Shown in pieces: positions 55,444 through 64,000 of a stretch of DNA of 64,000 nt. The notes under the pieces were generated by a model, which ran no database searches, was not told the origin of the DNA, and saw only the letters and a program-made list of their open reading frames with translations. Location of the stretch: positions 446,513,292 to 446,577,291 of the forward strand of contig CM077115.1 in the NCBI GenBank assembly GCA_039619475.1, read 5' to 3'. The position numbers and the translations under genes are program-made. Position 1 is the stretch's first letter. Each line of letters starts with the position of its first letter. This DNA is from Icerya purchasi (lineage: Eukaryota; Arthropoda; Insecta; Hemiptera; Monophlebidae).

Positions 55444-56280
55444 CTAATAGTTCTTTAGTTTCACCGATACACTTGTGTTAATACAAACATCTATAACAAT
55501 TTTACATTTTTCGCAGTTAATTTGAAAATTAACTGATGGATCATGAAATATTTTTTTACAGAGTGTATCAACAGGCTGTTCCACTGAAAACGATGAAATA
55601 TTATGTGGCATTAATTCTCCATTCCGATATTTAAGTAAAATTTTTGCCCGTTTTCTATAAGTTTGAGTTGTGACACCACCGCGTAAAAGTGTGTACACAA
55701 GGTCATATAAAGCGTCATTTTCTTTTTTTCTAACCACAGATCTTTCGTATTGTGCGCTATCGCAATAACATACAGCTACAATTTCTTCTTCTTTTTATAG
55801 TGCCATACTCAGTTTCTGAGCGTCGGCGACTACCTATTCGTACATCTCAGCCGTACAGATATAGGTAGTGTACTAGGCAATTTTAATATGCAGCGCGAGT
55901 GACACGCGCAAAACTACATTCGGAACTGATAGTAGTCGCTTGTTATCGTGCTACGAGTGCAGTCCCGTGTGTGTCTGCTATGTACTGACCTAGCGCGCAT
56001 ATGATGTTGTACGTGGTGGTTTGCCATTGCCTTCCACATGCTTATTAGCGATTATTTATTTAATTCTTGTAATAAGTTCTGTCGTCGCCCGGGATCGAAC
56101 TTGTGACCTCCGTAATGGAATCCAAGCGCTCTAGCAACTAGGCTATCGCGACGACTTAGCTACAATTTGAATAACTGAATCAAATGTGCATGTGTTTAAT
56201 AACACAAAATTCCCTTCTAGTAACCATATAGATTTAAAAGATGACCTTGATCGATTTTTTATTAATCCTATTGTCTTGGA
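55444..56280 (-). pseudogene. Foldback interior coding relic, C-terminal part (split by SINE)
   Basis: An open minus-strand frame runs from 56280, is interrupted by the SINE (55785-56157), and resumes in frame to a stop at 55444. Around the junction it reads VLLNTCTFDSVIQIVA, then VCYCDSAQYERSVV, and later YDLVYTLLRGGVTTQTYRKR and CEKCKIVI. Cys residues and the NTCxFDSxxQ motif look conserved in style, but I cannot name the domain. It has no bacterial or host counterpart that I recognise and is presumably part of the transposon's protein. Confidence 0.5.
55785..56157 (-). mobile_element. tRNA-headed SINE, copy 2, nested in foldback element
   Basis: Full-length minus-strand copy. The tRNA-like head has A box TAGCCTAGTTGCTAG and B box AGTTCGATCCC; the body shares AACCACCACGTACAAC; the tail is ACTATAAAAAGAAGAAG. 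A perfect 11-bp duplication, AGCTACAATTT, lies at 55774-55784 and 56158-56168. 373 bp. Confidence 0.93.
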
Positions 56281-56591
56281 TCAGTTCGTGAAAATATATT
56301 TCTGTGCAAGATTTTTTTTTTTTTTAGTTAAATATTTGAATTTTCTTTTTTTAGCACTTTTTGATTGAATGATTCACCAATTTTCTTCTGTTTTTTTCTC
56401 GTCGCTTATTGAAGGCATTTGAAAATAATTAAATTCCTGATTTACATTTTTTGAAGAATGTTCAACATTTGATTTTGAATATGTGCATAAAAGTTCCTTC
56501 TTTCTTGGAATAAGTGGCAGTGTTATTTTTTAAGTTTCTGATTGCAAGATATTACTTTTACAATACCCGCACTTAATTTAACATTTTTTTT

Positions 56592-57195
56592 TCCCCTAAA
56601 TTTATATGGTCCATGTGCTGTGTGTAATTGCCGGGATTATTACAGCACATGGATCAGTGCAGGCTCAGAAGTGTTTTAATAGGTTAGCCGCTCTAATATG
56701 GTTTAGCATATCCTGGACCTGTTTTGGTTCGTTTGACAACGCAACCGTCGGTAAGTTGGAGGTGCCTGCAGGCAGGCAATGTTCCAGAACGTGTTCAGCG
56801 GTTGGTGAAATTGGAGAATTGCATATGGAACAGGCAGAGGGAGGACATGTTCCTTCCAGTAAATAGTTGTGGGATATTGCTGTATGCCCTATGCGGAGTC
56901 TAGTTAATGCTGCAAACTCTCTGCGGGACATGGATATCGGTGGCCACCAAGGCTCAGTGCTCACCTTAATGGATCGCAGCCATGATGTGTGAGCCGACCA
57001 CATAATTTCCCATGTCTCTGCCTTATGTTGCTGAAAAAAGGGTATCCCCAGCTGAGGCAGAGGGGCACCTTCGGGCATTGGACTATATGTTGCTGCCTTA
57101 GCAGCCAAGTTCACACGCTCATTCCCCGGCACACCGGTATGACCCGGGACCCACAATAATGTTACCTGTGAGCCAGCCCGGAAAAGCACGTTAAT
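56592..57195 (-). pseudogene. I/Jockey-type LINE 3' end (RNase H and zinc knuckle), nested
   Basis: A 174-codon open frame (57189-56665) begins inside the RNase H domain (VTLLWVPGHTGVPGNERVN then LAAKAA) and continues with PISMSRREFAALTRLRIGHT, then CPPSACSICNSPIS and HVLEHC, the zinc knuckle. It is 5'-truncated, as usual for LINE insertions. A 3' untranslated part with TTACACACAGCACAT follows. Flanks show an imperfect ATTAA(C)GTGC duplication. It interrupts the foldback element's coding region. Confidence 0.85.
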
Positions 57196-58120
57196 GATGC
57201 ACTTTATTTTTCGAGATAATTAATTTCATAGAACCATTTATTGATAAAATATGTAACTTTAAAAAATTATCTAATCTCAATGGTCTATCGGCTTGGATTA
57301 GAACTATTACAAGATGTTTTTTCATTAATAACTTTATCCATTTTTTTTTTAAATCTGTAAATTTTCTTTTCTTCGTGGGTTTAAAATTTTTAAAATTTCC
57401 TTGATATGTATAACTGAATATAACTATAGAATTCAATACTGGTTTTGTTGGAAGAATACCTATTAATTTGCTTTTACATAAAGTGCAAACAGCAATTAAA
57501 ACACAATAATTTAACCGATCCTCATATATTTTTGCTCTTTTATACACTAGGAAACAAGGAAGTCCTGTTTCTTGCCAAAAATATTTATGAAATAAATTAG
57601 TCCGTAAATGAGACTTTAAAATATTGTAACGTTTTACCCTAGTGATACCTGTTCTCTTCTCATTGTAAATAATATCACGATATTGTACGCTACTCTACTA
57701 TTCAGCAGTTATTTGGAATCACTGTATTTATTGTTCAAACTCATTGTTAAATTTACTTTTTGTCGTAGTTATTTGGAATATCAATTTTAATGTATCCATA
57801 TATTTTTCCTCATTTTCTAAATCATCAGTTGCAGAAGATTCCCTACATTTTTCATGTTTCTTGTCGTCTACAGTTACCTCTATCTGTTGTATATCTTCAA
57901 AAATACTGATACCTAATTTTGTTAACATACCATTTCTATTACATTTACTATAGTATACAGTGATTTTGGTGAAATTTCATAATTTAATTCTTTATATATG
58001 GCGTTCCACACAAGGTTTGATAGTCCAATGCAGACTTTTTCTTGGTCAAATATATTCTGTAGATGTTTTTTTAATTTCATCAGTAATTTTATTCAGAGAT
58101 ACCTTTAAGTGACGTGGCAT
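57191..58120 (-). pseudogene. Foldback interior coding relic, N-terminal part (cut by LINE)
   Basis: Minus strand with frame changes: MPRHLKVSLNKITDEI; LSNLVWNAIYKELNYEISPK; GMLTKLGISIFEDIQQIEV; then, after a stop, YRDIIYNEKRTGITRVKRYN, KYFWQETGLPCFLVYKRAKI and AVCTLCKSKLIGILPTKP, with KPTKKRKF further on. The C-x2-C followed by a KKRKF basic patch could be the DNA-binding region of a NOF/MULE-type transposase, but this is an inference. It is cut on its 3' side by the LINE. Confidence 0.45.
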
Positions 58121-58515
58121 AATTACTATGATACTGGAAATATCCTATATATATAACTTCTTTTGAATTTTGAGATGCAAATAATTTTATAAACTTTTGT
58201 ATAACATATACTATTTGAACAACTTTAACGAGGATGAATCTATTGAGGGTTATAAAAATCTTTTTGTTTTTAATTCGAGTGAATTTATTAAAAAAATTTT
58301 CGTCTTTGAAAGCTGCACTAATGCAAATAGTTATAGGCTATGTTCCATTTACAAAGATAAAATATTCAGTGAGAAATTATATATTTCAAATATTACTGAT
58401 TATTTTTGTACTCGATTTTATTATTTTCCGCGTCATAATGTTTAAATTTCATACTTTGTAAAATTCAATTTAATATTTATAATATGTCTTATTAAAATTT
58501 TACAAAATCAAAATA

Positions 58516-59217
58516 TTACATGAATAATCAATAGCTTTTTAAGTGATGTTTGTTTCGATTTTTGTATTAAACGATTATTTTGCAATGAACTAATACCCCA
58601 GCAATTTCATCAGCCACTTTTTATTAATTTTGTTACATAAAATTTTAACAACTCCCCAACTATTTTTCTTCCATATTGTGGGGGATAGGGATGTGCATAA
58701 ACGATGAAAGTTTGTGCACATTTCTGCACAAACGAAGCAAAAACGGATGCACTATATTTTGCAAAAAAATATTAATGTGGGGGGGGGCAACGTTTTAACA
58801 ACCCCCCCCCCCCCCCCAATATCATGGGATAGGGATGTGCACAAACGATGAAAATTTGTGCACATTTCTGCACAAACGATTGCACTATATTTTGATAAAA
58901 AATTCCAAAGTGGGGGGGCCAACGTTTCAACAGCCCCCCCACCATTTATCTTTAATAACGCGTGATGGGGGTGTGCACAAACGATGAAAGTTTGTGCACA
59001 TTTCTGCACAAACGATTGCACTATATTTTGATAAAAAATTTCAAAGTGGGGGGGCCAACGTTTCAACGGCCCCCCCAAGTGTTTTTCTTTAATATCTCGG
59101 GATAGGAATGTGCACAAACGATGGAACTTTGTGCACATTTTTGCACAAACGATGCACAAACGATTGCACTATATATGAAAAAAAAATATTAAAGTGGGGG
59201 GCTGTTGAAATGGACCC
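58516..59217 (-). repeat. Foldback element, right TIR
   Basis: Inverted copy of the left TIR with the same unit order. It is about 90% or more identical by eye. The main differences are in G/C-run lengths (one C run reaches about 18) and in presence or absence of a short GTGCATCGTTT duplication. Confidence 0.9.
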
Positions 59218-59887
59218 CTGGAGTATAGCTAAGGGGGAGTTTTTGAATGTTAAAACTCCCCATACTTATATATAAGCAAGAAGAAGTAAAGAAGCACGTG
59301 GTTATGTGAAACGAATTAATTTAGTGTATATATTTTATTAGTCATTTAAAATAACAGAATGATTTTAGTGAACATTATTAAACGAATAGATAATAAAGTA
59401 GCCCTTTCTACATTGTGTTGAAATCGATAAAAACTCATGAAAAAATTTCTTATTACACCCTTAAGTCAAGGCCGTGTCTGGGGAGGGGGTTAACCCCCCA
59501 TAAGAACTGAAATAGTTATTATAAATACACGAAAATCTGAAAAAAATCAAAAATTTAAAATAAATATAGATGATTTTTTAGGGTGTTCTTACATTTAAAA
59601 GAAAAAATATGCCCTTATTTTTAGGTACTTCATTAATATTTTATGCAAATTTTTTTATTACAAGTATAATTAATAACATATGTAATTTTTATTAATGTTC
59701 ATATACGGGGTAATTCATTTATGTAAATTATTAATATATAAATCAGAATGATTGGATTTATTAATATTACGAATATTAGTGAAAAATGTATTGTTATTTA
59801 TAAAATACATGTCAAGAAAATCCCCCCCCCCCAAAAAAAAATTTCTGGACACGGGCCTGCCTTGCATGTATATATATGTATATATAT

Positions 59888-60198
59888 AACTCGGCCACTT
59901 TGGCCTCGCAAGGGCCTGCGCCCCTTGACCCCTCTTTTTTTCACTTCTGCCTCTTTCTCTTCTATAATTTGTATAAAATGATCAAAATTTACAACGTAAT
60001 TTTTACTGGCATTAACACAAAAATCCTATCCTAACATTTAACTTTCATTATATAAAATTAAGACATTGTTTCGTTACATAAAATTATGACATTTTTTAAA
60101 TAACAATAACAAAAATCCTATAAAATATAACAAACGTTACATAAAATTAGGACAATTTTTCTAATGAGAAGTAGCTTAAGAATTACGTTATAATTAAT
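59888..60198 (+). repeat. (TA)n-associated repeat family, copy E
   Basis: Plus-strand copy with TA-rich tracts on both sides: AACTCGGCC, the hairpin block (partly mutated), TACAACGTAATTTTTAC, the CGTTACATAAAATTA units, and AAGAATTACGTTATAA. Confidence 0.87.
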
Positions 60199-60199
60199 A

Positions 60200-61320
60200 T
60201 ATATACATATGTAAATAAAAAGAAATAATAAATGTCATATAAAACGGTACAGAAAAAAGATACGATATCGCAAGCGATAAAAATAAAATAAAAGGTAGAT
60301 AAGATAAGTAGTACACTTTAGATAACTATGAAAATTGGTAGTATAAAAGTAGTAAGAGGAGAAAAAGCATAAAAGTGGTGGGTAACGTAGAAAAAAAAAA
60401 TTATTATTGCAGAAAGTATTTTTACAAGAGCGAAAAAATTCAAGCGAGAATTATATTGTTAACAAGCTATCAATTTAAGTAATAGAAAAGCCGAAAACAT
60501 ATACAGTTAAATTCTATATGCTGCATTTCCTTTTACATAGCAAATCTACACGCATACATATATATAATATAAATAGTATAGCCAAAGGGTTTAGATAATG
60601 CAGTGACAAGAAAATGTCTTCAATCATTCCAATTTTAATATTCACTTTTTTTTAATTTGCGCAATAAAATTACTGAAATATTAAAGAACTTTTAACACAG
60701 TGGTTACACGTTTCGTTCTTGGCGACGACAAATATAGAAATTGATTACAATAATAGATTAAAAAATAATTTAATCATTAATTAGTCATCAAATGGTTTTT
60801 TATGCCCGACCAAAAAAAAAAAAAAAGAAAAAAATCAAGCGTCGGACAAAATTGTTTTTACCATTTATTGCTTTAGTGCTGCTAATAATGTCAAAGCCCT
60901 CAAATGTCCCCAAGTACATTGTATTGTACATGAAGTTTGATTTAATTTTTTGAATTCATAATCGAATAAAAAAACTTGTGAACAGAAAACCTGAAAGTGG
61001 GGATAAAACATAAACAAAATTTTTTTCTGTAATAATTTAATACTGACGTACTAAAAATAACATCAAAGTTGATGTACAATCAATCATATGAGGCATTTCA
61101 GGGTTTAAAAAAAGTTGGTCTGGAGTAGTTTTCCATTAAACAAAAATTCAAAATTTACGGACACAACGCTGACAAATCAAAACAATTTTTAATAGAAAGA
61201 AATTATTTTACTACCTGCCATTTTTTACCGTAATAATAAATATACGAGAAAACCAAACAAAATCATCAAAATAATTCCTTTTCAGAACATAAGTACTAAA
61301 AAAAAAAGTACATGTATTTT
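60200..61320. other. Intergenic, no gene seen
   Basis: AT-rich, purine-rich in part, poly-A at 60811. Nothing recognisable. Confidence 0.5.
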
Positions 61321-61321
61321 T

Positions 61322-61850
61322 ACCCCTTAAATTGTATGTGCTGTGTGTAACTACTATGGTCATTACAACACACATAGGGGGAGGAGGCGCGCTCATTTTA
61401 ATGAAGGCAATAACCCTGGTGATGGAAATTACTTCATTTGAAAAGATCTGCTCTATGTTTCTCAGTAGGCCAAGTTGTTTTCGTAACACGGTAAACTTTT
61501 GATAGGTAAGCAGTATGTGAGAAACTGTCGGTACGGTTGTCATCTGGCTGAAGCGGTGTTTTATCGATTATGTGTTTATGGGAAATAGCGATGTGGCCGA
61601 TTCGCAGCCGGCTGAATATCTTAAAATCGTATCGGGATGTACCTTCCGGTGGCCATCATGATTCCACTGTGGGCTCAATGGTTCTTAGGAATGTTGTAGC
61701 AGCTGCCCATTCAGTTCTTCACTGGTTTTCGCATGCCTTTAATAATGTATATGCAATTGATGAGGGTAGCTCCGCGTCCTCTGGCATTGGCGAGAGCAAG
61801 GCAGAACGTGCTGCTCCGTCGACCCTCTCATTAATATATTTTTAATATTT
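61322..61850 (-). pseudogene. I/Jockey-type LINE 3' end, relative of 56592-57195
   Basis: The minus strand gives NERVDGAARSALLSPMPEDA, then EWAAATTFLRTIEPTVE, a stop, and FKIFSRLRIGHIAISHKHII. Line by line this matches the LINE at 56592-57195 (NERVN, SPMPEG, RSIKVSTEP, LRIGHTAISHNYLL). It shares the 3' untranslated TTACACACAGCACAT. The zinc-knuckle part is replaced or scrambled. Confidence 0.8.
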
Positions 61851-63530
61851 ACCAGTGGACTACAGTTCAGTAAACAACATTGTAGGATGAACGTGTTTTA
61901 TTAATAACTGGCCATTAATAATATTGTATCAGCATACATTAAAGATGTGATGTTTTTTGTTTTATTGGCATTTTTTAAATAATCCGTATTGTAAAATAAA
62001 TAATGTAATCGGAGCTGAGGTAGCTGTTTTTGTTGTATTTTCTATTTTAAACATGCTCTGTTAGTACGTTATAGCTTATTATAGGAAAAATAATTTTTCG
62101 TGATGTTGATGAATTAAAGTTATTTAAAAAAAGTTTTTGATTAGCTAACATTAGAATTTTGCAACAAGACTAATCTAAAATCACGACAAAGTTCATTTGT
62201 CTAAAAACAATTCGAGATTATAGATTAATTCACGGAATGCTTAAATCTTTTGAATCCTAACAAAGCCGTAAGGAAGTTCAGTTTTCTTACGTAATTATGA
62301 CCTAAAAGCGAATATGTTCTTAAATTCGCTTTTAGGTCACATAATTATATAAGTTTAGTAAACGACTAAGAAACATGGTACTTTTTTAATTCCGTCCTTT
62401 TCATATTGTTAAACACTTCTGCTTTTCTATTAAAGCGATGTACATTGTATTTTTTAAGTCATCAGATTATTTTATGTTTAAAAAGAAATAAAGTACATTA
62501 TCTCTCATTAAAAACTGGGTTATTCGTTATTATACTACGTGTTTTATACACTCTGCAATAACTCCGCTTTCGATCTCAACAGAACCATTTTTATCGCTTG
62601 AAGTCTAAATGTTTAAATTAAATTGTAATAATTCTGAAAATACGTTTCTACACATCCGTACATTATTAGTAATACTGGCCATTCTTGAAGCAATGCCATT
62701 CGAACACAACCTGCCACTGCTGAAAATATTAAAAGTACGAGTATACAAAAAAACAAACGAAAATGGGAAAAAAAAAAAGAAAAAGACAGGCATATTTGAT
62801 GTTTATTTGGATTTGCATTATAAGTGCAATAAAATTCTGCTATATTGCTTATTTGTTTTACATAATACGGATAAAAAATCAAATTAATGATATTTAGCAT
62901 TTTTATTTATAGTCGGTTTATCCTTAGCGTAGCCGAAATTCCACGTAAAAAGCAAGGAGATAGCGACCTAATTATATTTGTAATCTCAGAAAATTTGTAT
63001 AGTCTATTGGAGTTAGAAATCAAAAACCTTTTTTTTTGTTTTTTTTTTTTTAAACTAAGTTTTAAATAACCAATAATGTTAAAAATAATAATAAACTATT
63101 ATTAGTCGCCTAAAATTTTTAAAAGTTTATCTACAACTTTTAATTCTTTTTTTTAGAAAGTTTTTAACGAATATTCATTGAAATCACCATTTAAACGGGC
63201 ACATTTTAAAACTTCACCGCAGATGCTCTAATCAGTGGTACCAACGAAACAAAAGTTATTATTTCCATAATGGCGAAAAACTGTCCGGCTTATTTAATCA
63301 CTTAAATCATTTACTTAAATCTTTTAAGACGGCTATTTTTCATTGCGTGATTTAAATTTAACAATTCTTATTCAAAACTCCATTCAAATTTGGATGGTAA
63401 ATGTCGCTAATGGTTGGTACGGTCATACAATCAGAGTTTCGGTGTTTAGTGCCACACGTTACCGAAGAAAGTAAAAATCAGAGTACCCCCCCCATTTTAA
63501 AAATTTTGGGCACGTCAGCAAAGGACCTCC
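61851..63530. other. Intergenic, no gene seen
   Basis: AT-rich. There is a perfect palindromic block near 62300 (GACCTAAAAGCGAATATGTT facing AAATTCGCTTTTAGGTC). Short open frames near 62605-63069 overlap on both strands and look like composition artefacts. Confidence 0.5.
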
Positions 63531-63539
63531 ACACAACAG

Positions 63540-64000
63540 CAACACGAAAGGAGAGAATCAGTTAAATACTGATTCGGTCAGAAATAGCCAGAATGAAGCA
63601 AGAGTGACAGGATGTATGAGGCGCAATACGGATTAAGAAGTCTAAGATACAATAAATTGTAATGAAAAATAGCCCATTCGGTCGGGAGTGTGGATATTCG
63701 AAGAAGATATAATTGGGATCATGGACAGCTTCGTGATTTGGGTGAAGAGATCAATTAACAGAGGGAATTAAATGAAAGCGAAAACGCGAGGAAGATAACC
63801 GAGTATGATTGAGGCGCAATCGAATAAAAGAGATTACAACGGAATTTCATAGAATAGGAAAGTCATAAAAGCAAGGATTGGTAAAAAAAATTGGCTGGAT
63901 GGACAGATAGCAAGAATGATTATTAGAGAAGGAAGAAGCATAAATATTTGACCAGAATTTAGTATGAAAATTTAACCATAGGGCTAGCAAGTTGGAAGCG
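63540..64000. other. Purine-rich anonymous segment at window end
   Basis: Plus-strand GA-rich, higher in GC than its surroundings, similar in texture to 13690-14580 but without a shared block I can align. It runs off the window. Confidence 0.3.

Larger units (their letters stand above)
53539..59217 (-). mobile_element. Foldback-type (MULE-like) DNA transposon with ~700-bp TIRs
   Basis: The element starts GGGTCCATTTCAACAG and ends with its inverse. The perfect 10-bp direct repeat CTGGAGTATA flanks it (53529-53538 and 59218-59227). The terminal inverted repeats cover 53539 to about 54245 and about 58516 to 59217; each is built from about four tandem units of 130-150 bp. The interior has minus-strand coding relics (58120-57191 and 56580-55260), a nested LINE (56592-57195) and a nested SINE (55785-56157). 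Long repetitive TIRs plus a 9-11-bp duplication are the hallmarks of Foldback/NOF and Mutator-like elements. Class assignment from structure is fairly firm; protein assignment is weak. Confidence 0.85.

Noticed and set aside
58197..58461. Two overlapping plus-strand open frames inside the foldback element
   Set aside because: They are opposite to the strand carrying the recognisable coding relics, and their Phe/Ile/Asn bias reflects AT content.

Overview
The window is eukaryotic nuclear DNA. It is AT-rich, has long spliced introns and is crowded with decayed transposable elements. The mix of families (Jockey, RTE and I-type LINEs, Penelope-like elements, mariner/Tc1/maT, Helitron, a tRNA-headed SINE) and the host gene point to an arthropod, most likely an insect with a large genome. 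The order cannot be fixed from sequence alone. There are no operons, rRNA genes or CRISPR arrays.

One host gene accounts for the layout: an ARMC10-like armadillo-repeat gene on the minus strand. Its start codon is at 52262 and six coding exons run leftward to 1961 (52130-52262, 31854-32092, 27036-27337, 11122-11242, 4220-4354, 1961-2209). All junctions have GT/AG sites and compatible phases. They give 393 codons: an N-terminal membrane anchor, a variable linker, then armadillo repeats. The last roughly 75 codons of the family are not found and should lie beyond the left edge. About 1.2 kb is coding; the other ~49 kb of the transcription unit is intron filled with mobile DNA.

Regions: 1-11 kb holds exons 4-6 (exon 4 at the right end), a SINE copy, LINE scraps and an hAT-like element. 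11-27 kb (intron 3) holds a (TA)n-associated repeat family, a RTE/BovB-like LINE and Jockey pieces. 27-32 kb holds exons 2 and 3 and a Penelope-like relic with inverted terminal repeats. 32-52 kb (intron 1) is a graveyard: mariner, Helitron helicase, Tigger-type MITE, Tc1, Penelope reverse transcriptase, two more mariners, Jockey, a nearly complete maT element, a chimeric LINE and an R4-like reverse transcriptase. Right of the gene, 53539-59217 is a 5.7-kb foldback-type DNA transposon. It has ~700-bp terminal inverted repeats made of tandem G/C-run units, a perfect 10-bp target duplication and a decayed coding interior, and a SINE and a LINE are nested in it. The last 5 kb holds another (TA)n-repeat copy, a second LINE of the nested type, and sequence I cannot assign.

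The strongest candidates for something undescribed are the foldback element, the (TA)n-associated repeat family with paired 17-bp inverted motifs, and the tRNA-headed SINE.
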